Positions 53,992 to 62,628 of a stretch of 64,000 bases of DNA are shown here, one piece after another. Each line of letters opens with the position of its first letter. The first letter of the stretch is position 1. The stretch covers positions 372,001 to 436,000 of the forward strand of contig NZ_JAKCFA010000009.1 in assembly GCF_024198215.1 (NCBI RefSeq), in the 5' to 3' direction. A program made the translations under genes and the position numbers. The stretch is from Myxococcus qinghaiensis (GTDB lineage: Bacteria > Myxococcota > Myxococcia > Myxococcales > Myxococcaceae). Below the pieces are notes generated by a model. It made no database searches. It saw only the letters and a program-made list of their open reading frames with translations, and was not told the origin of the DNA.

Positions 53992-54007
53992 TAGGTCATA
54001 TGACCTA
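53992..54007. promoter_or_regulatory. Perfect palindrome, candidate TetR operator
   Basis: TAGGTCATATGACCTA is a perfect 16-bp palindrome 54 bp before the first gene of the TetR operon. It overlaps an AT-rich, promoter-like stretch (TATATT on the minus strand, 53988-53993). It is the expected location for autorepression. Confidence 0.65.
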
Positions 54008-54308
54008 ATTCTCACGACAATCGTCCGAGACGCCCTTCTGAGGGCGCGGGGCTCGGTCCGGAGTGGCTCGCGACTTTCGCCACCCGGTGGCGTCTGGAGA
54101 GGGAGCCCCAAGGACCGGCCGGGTCCATGGGGGCCAGCGCAGGTGGACCTGGACAGGGCGCGGCTGCGCGACGACACGGCGCACCCGCTGCCCCCCTTCT
54201 TCTCCACGCTTTTCGCGCGAGCGCTCTCGCGGCGATGCGTCGCCCGCGTGGGCACCTCGCCACGGCCAGGGCGTTGTGCTCCGGGCGCGTTTGGCCCAGG
54301 CTGACCGC
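54008..54308. other. Spacer between the TetR operon and the urease cluster
   Basis: About 301 bp. The frame of ureD is open through it, but the translation is Arg/Pro-rich and unlike UreD. It contains the inverted repeat CGCGAG-CGCT-CTCGCG at 54216-54231, about 78 bp before ureD, which may be regulatory. No confident promoter boxes. Confidence 0.35.
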
Positions 54309-55154
54309 GTGAGCCTGGAGCCGCGGTCATCCCTCCCCGAGACACCCCGCCGCGCGGGCTTCGCCCACCTCGCCTTCGAGCGCTCCGGCCCTCGCACCGT
54401 GGTGCGCACCGCGCTGGCGCACAGCCCGCTGCGCCTGCTCACCCCTCGCAATCACGGCCACGCCGCGTGGGCCTATACGAGCTCGTTCGGCGGCGGCCTC
54501 GTGGACGGGGACCACCTCTCGCTCCAGGTGGACCTGGCGCCCGGTGCCACCGCGTGGCTGTCCTCCCAGGGCGCCAATCGCGTCTACCGCTCGCCCTCCG
54601 GCTGTCGCAGCGACGTGTCCGCGCGCGTGGGTGAGGACGCACTGCTCGCCTGGGTGCCGGACCCCACCGCGTGTTTCACCGGCGCGCGCTACAGCCAGAC
54701 CCTGGCCTTCCAGCTCGCGCCGGGCGCGTCGCTCATCGTCGCGGACCTCATCACCTCCGGACGCAGCGCCAGCGGCGAGCGCTGGGCCTTCTCGCACTAC
54801 GCCTCCACCCTGCGCGTCCACGTGGGCGAGCGCGCGCTCATCGACGAGCGCTGGCTGCTGGACCCCACGCACGGCACGCTGCCGGAGCGCCTGGGCCGCT
54901 TCGAGGCCATGGCCACCCTCCTCCTCGTCGGCCCCGCGCTGGCCACCACACGCGAGGCGCTACACGCCCGAATCTCCACGCTGCCCGTCACCGCGCGCGC
55001 CTCCCTCATCCCCTCCTCCAGCCTCCTGGGCACTCAGGGCCTGCTGGTGCGCGCCGCCGCCGTGTCGGTGGAGGAGCTGGTGCGCACCACCCGGGACTGG
55101 CTCTCCTTCCTCCCGGCGCTGCTCGGCGACGACCCCTGGGCCCGGCGTGTCTGA
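54309..55154 (+). CDS. ureD: Urease accessory protein UreD
   Basis: Predicted 281 aa. It scaffolds UreF and UreG during nickel insertion into urease. Recognisable family blocks: an early HLAFERSGPRTVVR and PLRLLTPRNHGHAAWAYTSSFGGGLVDGDHLSLQV, then ANRVYRSPSG and the ITSGRSASGERWAFSHYAS segment. The start is the GTG at 54309; the family begins just before this conserved region. It leads the cluster, 84 bp before the fused gamma/beta subunit gene. Confidence 0.9.
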   Translation: MSLEPRSSLPETPRRAGFAHLAFERSGPRTVVRTALAHSPLRLLTPRNHGHAAWAYTSSFGGGLVDGDHLSLQVDLAPGATAWLSSQGANRVYRSPSGCRSDVSARVGEDALLAWVPDPTACFTGARYSQTLAFQLAPGASLIVADLITSGRSASGERWAFSHYASTLRVHVGERALIDERWLLDPTHGTLPERLGRFEAMATLLLVGPALATTREALHARISTLPVTARASLIPSSSLLGTQGLLVRAAAVSVEELVRTTRDWLSFLPALLGDDPWARRV

Positions 55155-55238
55155 GCCCCGCCCTGGCGACGCCCGACACCTTGCACTACTGTTGACGCGT
55201 CAAGTCATGGCGCCCTCGGGCCCCTGGGAGTTGGTCTC

Positions 55239-56009
55239 GTGCACCTGTCCCCTCGCGACGTCGACAAGCTGTTGCTGCATCAGGCGGGCTTCCTGGCCCA
55301 GAAGCGGCTCGCCCGAGGGGTGAGGCTGAGCTACCCGGAGGCCGTCGCCCTCATCGCCACGCAGTTGCTGGAGTTCATCCGTGACGGCCGGAGCGTGGCG
55401 GAGCTGATGGACCTGGGGCGGCGCTTCCTGGGACGCGCGCAGGTGATGGAGGGCGTGCCGGAGATGCTCGCGGAGGTGCAGGTCGAGGGCACCTTCCCGG
55501 ACGGCTCCAAGCTGGTGACGGTGCACCACCCGGTGGTGGCCGAGCATGGCGATCTGGAGCTCGCGCTGTACGGCAGCTTCCTTCCGGTGCCGTCGCTGGA
55601 GCGCTTCAGCGCGCCGGTGTCCACGGGGGACGGAGTGCCCGGCGAGGTGCGCGTGAAGCCCGGCGACATCGAGCTCAACGCGGGCCGCGACACCGTCTCC
55701 CTCCCCGTGACGCACCTGGGAGACCGTCCCATCCAGGTGGGCAGCCACTACCCCTTCTTCGAGACGAACCGCGCGCTCGCCTTCGACCGCGAGAAGGCCT
55801 ACGGCCGACGCCTGGACATTCCGGCGGGCACGGCCGTCCGCTTCGAGCCGGGTGAGCGCAAGACGGTGCAGCTGGTGGCCATCGCGGGCGAGCAGGTGGT
55901 GCGCGGAGGCAACGCGTTGGGCAGCGGCAAGGTTTCCGACGAGAATCGTGAGCGAGGGATGGAAGCGGTCCGTGCGCGCGGCTTCGGCCACGAAGGGGAG
56001 CACGAATGA
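55239..56009 (+). CDS. ureAB: Urease gamma/beta fusion subunit (UreAB)
   Basis: Predicted 256 aa. Residues about 1-100 are the gamma subunit ([23 protein letters not shown]-like start, [10 protein letters not shown]-type helix, [10 protein letters not shown]), and about 128-240 the beta subunit ([54 protein letters not shown]). The linker of about 28 residues is intact, so this is a real fusion. Urease hydrolyses urea to ammonia and CO2. Fusion of these subunits is known in Helicobacter UreA. The start is GTG at 55239 with GGGAG upstream; the stop overlaps ureC (ATGA). Confidence 0.93.
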   Translation: MHLSPRDVDKLLLHQAGFLAQKRLARGVRLSYPEAVALIATQLLEFIRDGRSVAELMDLGRRFLGRAQVMEGVPEMLAEVQVEGTFPDGSKLVTVHHPVVAEHGDLELALYGSFLPVPSLERFSAPVSTGDGVPGEVRVKPGDIELNAGRDTVSLPVTHLGDRPIQVGSHYPFFETNRALAFDREKAYGRRLDIPAGTAVRFEPGERKTVQLVAIAGEQVVRGGNALGSGKVSDENRERGMEAVRARGFGHEGEHE

Positions 56010-57721
56010 GTCGGAAGATGGACCGGCGCCACTACGCGGACATGTTCGGGCCCACCACCGGGGACAAAGTCCGGCTGGGCGACACGAGCCTATGGGCCGA
56101 AGTCGAGCGCGACGCCACCGTCTACGGTGACGAGTGCAAGTTCGGCGGAGGCAAGGTGCTGCGCGAGGGCATGGGCCAGCGCGCGGGGGCCGGCGACGCG
56201 GACGCGCTGGACGTCGTCCTCACCAACGCGCTCATCCTCGACTGGACGGGCATCTACAAGGCGGACATCGGAATCAAGGCGGGCCGCATCGTCGGCATCG
56301 GCAAGGCGGGCAACCCGGACATCATGGCCGGGGTGACGCCGGGCATGGTGGTGGGCGTCACCACGGAGGCCATCTCCGCGGAGGGGCACCTCGTCACGGC
56401 GGGCGGGCTGGACACGCACATCCACTTCATCTGCCCGCAGCAGGCGGACGAGGCGCTCGCCAGCGGCATCACCACCTGGGTGGGCGGAGGCACCGGCCCC
56501 GCGACGGGCACGAAGGCCACGACGTGCACGCCGGGCATCTGGAACCTCCAGCGGATGCTCCAGGCCACTGACACGATTCCGCTCAACATCGGCCTCACGG
56601 GCAAGGGCAACACGTCCATGCCGGAGGGGCTGGTGGACCAGATTCGCGCGGGCGCCATTGGCCTCAAGCTGCACGAGGACTGGGGCACCACGCCGGCCGC
56701 CATCGACACGTGCCTCACCGTGGCCGAGGACGAGGACGTCCAGGTCACCATCCACACGGACACGCTCAACGAGTCGGGCTACGTGGATGACTCGCTCGCG
56801 GCAATCAAGGGCCGCACCATCCACACGTACCACTCCGAGGGCGCGGGTGGCGGCCATGCACCGGACATCATCCGCGTGTGCGGCGTGGACAACGTGCTGC
56901 CCTCGTCCACCAACCCCACGCGGCCGTACACGGTGAACACGCTGGACGAGCACCTCGACATGCTCATGGTCTGCCATCACCTGGACCGGGAGATTCCCGA
57001 GGACGTGGCCTTCGCGGAGAGCCGCATCCGGGGCGAGACGATTGCCGCCGAGGACATCCTTCATGACCTGGGCGCCATCAGCATCATGTCCTCGGACAGC
57101 CAGGCCATGGGGCGCGTGGGCGAGGTCATCTGTCGCACCTGGCAGACGGCGCACAAGATGCGCGAGCAGCGCGGGCGACTGAGCCAGGAGGCGGGCGACA
57201 ACGACAACCTGCGCATCCGACGGTACGTGGCGAAGTACACCATCAACCCGGCCATCGCCCATGGGCTGTCCCACGAGGTGGGCTCGGTGGAGGTGGGGAA
57301 GCTGGCGGACCTGGTGCTGTGGCGGCCGGCCTTCTTCGGCATCCGGCCGGAGCTGGTCATCAAGGGCGGCTTCATCGCCTGGGGACAGATGGGCGACGCG
57401 AACGCCTCCATTCCCACGCCGCAGCCGTACCTGATGCGGCCCATGTTCGGAGCGCGGGGCCGTGCGCTCGGGGCCACCAGCGTGGTGTTCGTCTCGCCAC
57501 GCGCGCTGGCGGAGGGAACGACGCGTGAGCTGGGGCTGACGAAGCGGGTGGTCGCGGTGAAGCGGTGTCGAGGGTTGAGCAAGCGGGACATGCGGCTCAA
57601 CGACGCGCTGCCGGTCATCACGGTGGACCCGGAGACGTACGAGGTGCGAGCGGATGGAGAGCTGTTGCGGTGTGAGGCCGCGGTGAAGCTGCCGCTGGCG
57701 CAGCGCTACTCACTGTTCTGA
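56006..57721 (+). CDS. ureC: Urease alpha (catalytic) subunit UreC
   Basis: Predicted 571 aa, full family length. All active-site residues are present with a +4 offset from the Klebsiella numbering: nickel ligands His138, His140, carbamylated Lys221 (GLKLHEDWG), His250, His276 and Asp364, and the flap residues Cys323-His324 (MVCHHLD). It should be fully active once nickel is loaded. The start overlaps the ureAB stop by 4 nt, giving coupled translation and balanced stoichiometry. Confidence 0.97.
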   Translation: MSRKMDRRHYADMFGPTTGDKVRLGDTSLWAEVERDATVYGDECKFGGGKVLREGMGQRAGAGDADALDVVLTNALILDWTGIYKADIGIKAGRIVGIGKAGNPDIMAGVTPGMVVGVTTEAISAEGHLVTAGGLDTHIHFICPQQADEALASGITTWVGGGTGPATGTKATTCTPGIWNLQRMLQATDTIPLNIGLTGKGNTSMPEGLVDQIRAGAIGLKLHEDWGTTPAAIDTCLTVAEDEDVQVTIHTDTLNESGYVDDSLAAIKGRTIHTYHSEGAGGGHAPDIIRVCGVDNVLPSSTNPTRPYTVNTLDEHLDMLMVCHHLDREIPEDVAFAESRIRGETIAAEDILHDLGAISIMSSDSQAMGRVGEVICRTWQTAHKMREQRGRLSQEAGDNDNLRIRRYVAKYTINPAIAHGLSHEVGSVEVGKLADLVLWRPAFFGIRPELVIKGGFIAWGQMGDANASIPTPQPYLMRPMFGARGRALGATSVVFVSPRALAEGTTRELGLTKRVVAVKRCRGLSKRDMRLNDALPVITVDPETYEVRADGELLRCEAAVKLPLAQRYSLF

Positions 57722-57737
57722 CCGGGAGCCTCGCGCC

Positions 57738-58400
57738 ATGGGCTCGTCGTGGAAGGTGCTTCAGCTGGCGGACTCGGGGTTTCCCACGGGGGGCTTCGCG
57801 CACTCGGGGGGACTGGAGGCGGCGGTGCAGGCGGGCGAGGTGCGAGGGGCACCGGAGCTGCGCCGCTTCGCGCGGGAGCTGCTGTGGCAGGCGGGGTATG
57901 GAGCGCTGCCGCTGTTGAGCGCGGCGCATCGCGAGCCGTCTCGACTGCCGGAGCTGGACGCGCGCGCGGAGGCGTTCCTCACCAGCCACGTGGCGCACCG
58001 GGCGAGCCGCACGCAGGGCCGGGCATTCCTGGACACGTGCGCGCGCATCTTCCCGGGGCCGGTGGGGCCGCTGCGCGAGTCGGCGCGAGCGGCGGGGCTG
58101 GGCTTCCATCACGCGCCGGTGTTCGGGGCGGTGTTGAACGTGCTGGAGGTGGAGCTGTCGGAGGCGCAGCGGCTGCATCTGTCGCTGACGTTGAGGGGCA
58201 CGCTGTCGGCGGCGGTGCGGCTGGGCATCATCGGCACGCACGAGTCGCACCAGCTGCAGCATCAGGCGACGTCGTTGTTGGACACGGTGTGGGAGCGCTG
58301 CGCGGGGCTGGGGTTGGAGGAGCTGGCGCAGCCGTCACCGTTGTTGGACTTGCTGGGTTCGACGCACGACCGGCTCTATTCGAGACTCTTCCTGTCCTGA
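57738..58400 (+). CDS. ureF: Urease accessory protein UreF
   Basis: Predicted 220 aa all-helical protein. Family blocks: LQLADSGFPTGGFAHSGGLEAAVQAG at the N-terminus, a central GRAFLDTCARIF, and C-terminal LRGTLSAAVRLGIIGTHESHQLQHQ. UreF joins UreD and UreG, gates GTP hydrolysis and forms the nickel-delivery tunnel. It starts 17 bp after ureC with GGGAG upstream and is followed by ureG after 13 bp. Confidence 0.93.
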   Translation: MGSSWKVLQLADSGFPTGGFAHSGGLEAAVQAGEVRGAPELRRFARELLWQAGYGALPLLSAAHREPSRLPELDARAEAFLTSHVAHRASRTQGRAFLDTCARIFPGPVGPLRESARAAGLGFHHAPVFGAVLNVLEVELSEAQRLHLSLTLRGTLSAAVRLGIIGTHESHQLQHQATSLLDTVWERCAGLGLEELAQPSPLLDLLGSTHDRLYSRLFLS

Positions 58401-58412
58401 GGTGAAGCGCAC

Positions 58413-59150
58413 ATGCACGACGATGACCACCGCGGCCATGGCCATGACGACGAGCACGACCACACGCATGAGGAGTGGGACCACCCGGGCCACTTCGAGG
58501 AGCGGGAGGAGCCGAAGAAGCGCGACTACCAGTCCCGGGCCTTCACCATCGGCATCGGCGGCCCGGTGGGCAGCGGGAAGACGGCGCTGGTGCTGGCGCT
58601 GTGCCGCAGGCTGCGCGAGCGCTACCGGCTGGGCGTGGTGACGAACGACATCTTCACCAAGGAGGACGCGGAGTTCCTGGTCCGCAACCACGCGCTGTCA
58701 CCGGAGCGAATCAAGGCGGTGGAGACGGGAGGCTGTCCGCACGCGGCGATTCGCGAGGACATCAGCCACAACCTGCTGGCGCTGGAGCAGTTGATGGAGG
58801 AGCTGACGCCGGAGCTGCTGATTGTGGAGAGCGGCGGCGACAACCTGGCGGCGCAGTACAGCCGGGAGCTGGCGGACTACACGGTGTATGTCATTGACGT
58901 GGCGGGCGGGGACAAGGTGCCGCGCAAGGGCGGGCCGGGAATCACGCAGTCGGACCTGCTCATCATCAACAAGACGGACCTGGCGCCGCACGTGGGCGCG
59001 GACCTGGGAGTGATGGAGCGAGACGCGAAGAAGATGCGCGGCAGCGGGCCGTTCGTCTTCACCCAGGTCACCAAGGACGTGGGCCTGGACGAGGTCGTCG
59101 AGCATCTGCTCACCGCGTGGAAGCAGCGCACCGGCGCCCGCGCGTCCTGA
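58413..59150 (+). CDS. ureG: Urease accessory GTPase UreG with His-rich N-terminus
   Basis: Predicted 245 aa. The first 27 residues contain nine His ([19 protein letters not shown] and more), a probable nickel-binding tail. Then comes the SIMIBI GTPase core: P-loop [11 protein letters not shown] near 49-59, the metal CPH motif ([11 protein letters not shown]), VESGGDNL and [10 protein letters not shown]. UreG loads Ni(II) into urease using GTP. No ureE is present in the cluster, so the His-rich tail may take over nickel storage and delivery. A terminator hairpin follows. Confidence 0.95.
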   Translation: MHDDDHRGHGHDDEHDHTHEEWDHPGHFEEREEPKKRDYQSRAFTIGIGGPVGSGKTALVLALCRRLRERYRLGVVTNDIFTKEDAEFLVRNHALSPERIKAVETGGCPHAAIREDISHNLLALEQLMEELTPELLIVESGGDNLAAQYSRELADYTVYVIDVAGGDKVPRKGGPGITQSDLLIINKTDLAPHVGADLGVMERDAKKMRGSGPFVFTQVTKDVGLDEVVEHLLTAWKQRTGARAS

Positions 59151-59172
59151 CCTCCTCGCGAGCTCCAACAGT

Positions 59173-59199
59173 GCCTCCCGCTGTCATTGGTTGGGAGGC
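59173..59199. terminator. Bidirectional terminator-like hairpin after ureG
   Basis: Perfect 7-bp arms GCCTCCC (59173-59179) and GGGAGGC (59193-59199) in the convergent space between ureG and the small membrane protein gene. Confidence 0.5.
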
Positions 59200-59213
59200 G
59201 CTGTCGACGCGAC

Positions 59214-59597
59214 TCACGTCAAGGTGTCGCCATCCACTTGGAGAATCACCGGACAATTCTCACGGTCCGCGGGGTCATAGGCCACATCCAACACCGCGCC
59301 GGCCACCAGCCGGAGGATGAGCTCACGCCCGTGCACCAGACGCACCTGCTCCACGAGCCAGTCCTTGCCCGGCTCCCCTTCGTGCATCAGGAGCCGCAGG
59401 TGCATGGTGGCCTCGTCGCCCACGAACATCGAATCGTATGTGACTTCGCGCAACGTGGCCTTCACCCGTCGGCCATGGGTGAGAATCCAGTTCCGCCTGT
59501 GGCGCTGCTGCCGGACCTTCCTGATGGCCAGCGCCCCGACAAAGATGACCAGCAGACTCGAGCCGGCCCAAAGCCACGGATGGGGATGATCAAACAT
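59214..59597 (-). CDS. Small membrane protein, DUF3592-like
   Basis: Predicted 127 aa. One N-terminal transmembrane helix (WAGSSLLVIFVGALAI) is followed by a basic stretch and a small beta domain (GRRVKATLREVTYDS, MHLRLLMHEGEPG, GAVLDVAYDPADRENCPVI). This helix plus short beta-barrel layout resembles DUF3592-type membrane proteins. GGGGGGC precedes the ATG. Function unknown; convergent with ureG, so not part of the urease operon. Confidence 0.75.
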   Translation of the reverse strand: MFDHPHPWLWAGSSLLVIFVGALAIRKVRQQRHRRNWILTHGRRVKATLREVTYDSMFVGDEATMHLRLLMHEGEPGKDWLVEQVRLVHGRELILRLVAGAVLDVAYDPADRENCPVILQVDGDTLT

Positions 59598-59909
59598 GGC
59601 GCCCCCCTACCTCAACTTCTCGCCATCGAACCATGCTGCTTTCACTCATCGACCGCCCCCTCTGAAAGTGCGCCTGGGATTTTCCCATCGACGACATCAG
59701 GGCGGCCAGGACAAAGCGCCGCGTGGTCGCTCGGCCCGGGGGGTGACAGCAGCAACGTCGCGATGCGCGCTGGGACCAGCCCATCCCCCTGGAACGCGAC
59801 GCGGACCGGGCCGAAGCGTTGGGATGCGACCACTTCAGGTGAAGGCTCCGGTGATGACGGGTACCCATGGCAGGTGTTCTGGGACATACCCGTCTTCGCG
59901 ACCCACTCC
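59598..59909. other. Noncoding spacer between divergent genes
   Basis: About 312 bp. The upstream frame of the HExxH lipoprotein is open across it, but there is no signal peptide or recognisable protein until 59910. No strong repeats or confident promoter elements seen. Confidence 0.4.
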
Positions 59910-61280
59910 ATGACGACCTCCTCCATGACCCTCCTGCATCTCGTGCGATGTGCCCTGCTCGGAACGCTGCTCCTGCTCACGGCCTGTGGCGACGAGGACG
60001 ACCCGTCACCTGGTGACCCTGTCGACGCGGGTGTCCAGGGGCGCGACGCGGGAACGGACGCGGGGAGCGATGCAGGATCCGATGCAGGCCCGCCCATCGA
60101 GGTGCCCTCGATTCCCGCGCAGACGGTGACGCTGGGCGGGCAGTCCTACGTCGCCTATCAGCGCGCCGGGGACACGTTCCGCATCGTCTGTCAGGCGCCC
60201 TGCCCCATCGATGAGTCGTACATCTTCGCTCGCTACGCGGGCTTTCGCGCCGTGAAGGACGACCTGCTGTCACTCACGGGGGTCGACGTGGTGTCGAAGA
60301 TGGCGCCGGTGGACATCCACCTCGCCTCGGACAGCGTGTGCGGGAGCCCGGGCAACCTCGCGGGCGCGTCGTTCATGAACTCCACACCGGAAGGCCCGGG
60401 ACCCGGGTCGAACGTCTGCCTGTGGGACTTGGAGGCCTCGCAAGCCCAGCCACCCAACGTCCCGCGCCCCCTGACAGTGGAGAACGCGCTGGCTCGCGAG
60501 AACCAGGTGCTCGTGGCACACGAGTACGCGCACGTCGTGTTCTTCCTGCGCCATGAGCTCTCTCACGAGTGGTTCGTGCGCGCGGTCTCCTACCGCATCG
60601 GCGGAGAAGCCCAGAGTCTGTGTGATGCGACGAACGAGCTCTTCGCGCCCACGGCCTGGAACCTGTGCCAGCAACACGGGCTCGACTATCCGCAGCTCGC
60701 GGAGAGCATGCGGCGAATCGACACGCTGTGGTCCAGGGGCGATGGCACGGAGTCCCTCTTCCTGGGCGTTCCCCTCGCCACGTCCATGTACCAGTATCAC
60801 CGCATCCTGGACGGCCTCGCGGGCGAGGACACCTTCGCGGGCCTGACGCTGGCGGGCGAGCTGCGTCCGAACCAATGCGGTGACGTGGCGAGCTTCACCC
60901 CGGCCGGAGGCACTGTCTCCATGTATGGAGGGCGAGTGCGCTGGGAGCTTCCGGCGGGGGCCGTGGCCTCGGAGTTTCATGTCGGGCCTGGAAGCTGGCG
61001 CTCGGGAATGGTGGTGCCGAGCGGATGGGAATCGTTCGCCGGGGCGCACAACTACTCCTTCACGTTCGGGGAAGACCCGCTCTTGAAGCAGGCTCGACTG
61101 ACGGTGAGTTACGACCCGAGCCTCATGCCCGCAGGCGCGTCCGAGTCCTCCCTCACGCTCTACTGGAAGCCCGCGGCGAGCATCGCGCAGGAGGTTCCGG
61201 GAGCGCAGGTGGACACAGCGGCGAACACCGTGAGCGGCACCGTGTCGCGGTTGGGGCGCTACATCGTCGCGCCGCGCTGA
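59910..61280 (+). CDS. Lipoprotein with HExxH metallopeptidase-like motif
   Basis: Predicted 456 aa. The signal peptide ends LLLTACGDE (lipobox) and leads into an Asp/Ala/Gly linker (DAGTDAGSDAGSDAG). HEYAH (about residue 202) fits a zinc metalloprotease HExxH motif. A second acidic/His segment (HELSHEWFVR) follows, and paired Cys occur (VCQAPC, VCGSPG, SVC). The C-terminal part is beta-rich, ending VSRLGRYIVAP, similar to ZU5-like or cell-surface domains. In-frame Met codons at 59910 and 59925; either gives the signal peptide. Likely a surface protease, but not assigned to a family. Confidence 0.78.
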   Translation: MTTSSMTLLHLVRCALLGTLLLLTACGDEDDPSPGDPVDAGVQGRDAGTDAGSDAGSDAGPPIEVPSIPAQTVTLGGQSYVAYQRAGDTFRIVCQAPCPIDESYIFARYAGFRAVKDDLLSLTGVDVVSKMAPVDIHLASDSVCGSPGNLAGASFMNSTPEGPGPGSNVCLWDLEASQAQPPNVPRPLTVENALARENQVLVAHEYAHVVFFLRHELSHEWFVRAVSYRIGGEAQSLCDATNELFAPTAWNLCQQHGLDYPQLAESMRRIDTLWSRGDGTESLFLGVPLATSMYQYHRILDGLAGEDTFAGLTLAGELRPNQCGDVASFTPAGGTVSMYGGRVRWELPAGAVASEFHVGPGSWRSGMVVPSGWESFAGAHNYSFTFGEDPLLKQARLTVSYDPSLMPAGASESSLTLYWKPAASIAQEVPGAQVDTAANTVSGTVSRLGRYIVAPR

Positions 61281-61308
61281 GGGAAGGGCGGGTGCTACGC
61301 TCGCGCGC

Positions 61309-62148
61309 ATGATGTCCTCGACCACGACGGGCTTCTGGGGCCCGAGCACTTCGACGGTGGACTGGTGCGAGACGAACTACCAGCACCTGTTCCACGTCGG
61401 AGAGCTGTTCAACTCGGCGTCCAGTCTCATCCTGGTCCTCACGGGGGTGCTGGGCGTCGTGCTGCACCGACGGGTGCTGGAGCGGCGGTTCCTCCTCGCC
61501 TTCGCGTTGCTCGCGCTGGTGGGAGTGGGCAGCACGGCGTTCCACATGACGCTGCGCCGCGAGCACCAGATGTTGGACGAGCTGCCGATGCTCTATCTGG
61601 CCATCGTCATCGTCTACATCCTGCTGGAGGACCGGCCCCAGCGACGGTTCGGGAGCTGGTTCCCGTGGGTGTTGTTCGGGCACGCGGTGCTCGTGACGTA
61701 CCTGACAGCGTTCACCCGGGGCGCGGTGCAGTTCTTCCTCTTCCAGGTGAGCTTCGCGTCGCTGGAGTTCTTCGCGCTCGGGCGGACGTACTTCCTCCAG
61801 CGGCGCAGTCCGGACGTGGCCACGAAACGACTGTTCCAGCTCGGCATCGGGGCCTATGCGCTCGCGATTGTCTTGTGGGTGAGCGACATCCAGTTCTGCC
61901 CCACGCTCAACGAGACGCTACCGGCGCGAGGCATTCCGAATCCCCAGTTCCATGCCTGGTGGCACGTGCTCGTGGCCTTCGGGTTCAACGCGCTCCTGCT
62001 CGTGATTGCACGGGAGCGGTTGAGGACGCTGGGAAAGGAGTCCCAGCTGCGGGCCGTGCTGGGCGTGATTCCGCGAGTCCTGTTGCCTTCACGGCTCGAG
62101 GAGCAGGCGACACCGCCCTCATCGCGGGACGGAGCAAATCCCACCTGA
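61309..62148 (+). CDS. Alkaline ceramidase-like membrane protein (CREST superfamily)
   Basis: Predicted 279 aa with seven hydrophobic segments. It carries the alkaline ceramidase signatures: N-terminal GFWGPSTSTVDWCETNY, then STAFHMTLRREHQMLDELPMLY, and the late FHAWWHVLVAFGFN, which supply the Zn-binding His, Ser and Asp set. Ceramidases split ceramide into sphingosine and fatty acid. Myxobacteria make sphingolipids and ceramides, so a substrate may exist. It ends 16 bp from the convergent SMI1/KNR4 gene. Confidence 0.88.
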   Translation: MMSSTTTGFWGPSTSTVDWCETNYQHLFHVGELFNSASSLILVLTGVLGVVLHRRVLERRFLLAFALLALVGVGSTAFHMTLRREHQMLDELPMLYLAIVIVYILLEDRPQRRFGSWFPWVLFGHAVLVTYLTAFTRGAVQFFLFQVSFASLEFFALGRTYFLQRRSPDVATKRLFQLGIGAYALAIVLWVSDIQFCPTLNETLPARGIPNPQFHAWWHVLVAFGFNALLLVIARERLRTLGKESQLRAVLGVIPRVLLPSRLEEQATPPSSRDGANPT

Positions 62149-62164
62149 CCCCAAGGGGGCCGGC

Positions 62165-62626
62165 CTATTCGTTCAGCCAGTAGAGCCTGTCGCCGCCCGA
62201 CAGCGCGCGCGCCAAAAACTCACGGAACGAAGCGGCAATCGGCCGGCACTTGAGGGGATACGATTCGTGCCACCCATCCAGGAGCGGGTAGCCGCCGGCG
62301 CGAGGTGCACTGACGTCGAGAAGGGCATAGTCCCCGTCCTGGACATCCACGACCGCCCACCAGTCAGCGGGCCCCGCCGAGTCCTCGTCTCTTCCGCGAA
62401 TCGCGATGCGCGCACGCCGAATCTCCGCGAGGGAGAGGATGCTGTAGCGCGCATCCGGCAACGGGTCGAAGAGCTCGGCGCCATCACAGTGTTGATAGAA
62501 GGCACGAAGCTCATCATCCAGGCGCCAGCCCACGCGCTCCTCGAAGGCGGCGATCTCCGCTGGAGCCGCGGGCGCATGCGGATGATGGGCACGGGAGACT
62601 TCGGCGAGGAGTTCTTCCATCGTCAT
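62165..62626 (-). CDS. SMI1/KNR4 family immunity protein
   Basis: Predicted 153 aa. The fold pattern fits SMI1/KNR4: HAPAAPAEIAAFEERVGWRLDDELRAFYQHCDGAELF near the start, then YSILSLAEIRRAR, WWAVVDVQDGDYALLDV and ASFREFLARAL at the end. In bacteria this superfamily supplies immunity proteins against polymorphic toxins. It begins 2 nt after the stop of the lipoprotein toxin gene, so it is the cognate immunity candidate. Cytoplasmic. A Met two codons later is an alternative start. Confidence 0.87.
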   Translation of the reverse strand: MTMEELLAEVSRAHHPHAPAAPAEIAAFEERVGWRLDDELRAFYQHCDGAELFDPLPDARYSILSLAEIRRARIAIRGRDEDSAGPADWWAVVDVQDGDYALLDVSAPRAGGYPLLDGWHESYPLKCRPIAASFREFLARALSGGDRLYWLNE

Positions 62627-62628
62627 GG

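Noticed and set aside
54063-54308. N-terminal extension of UreD
   Set aside because: The frame is open but the translation is Arg/Pro-rich and unlike UreD; the family start fits the GTG at 54309.
59187-59909. Long N-terminal extension of the HExxH lipoprotein
   Set aside because: The signal peptide and lipobox begin at 59910 or 59925; upstream translation has no features and crosses the divergent gene.
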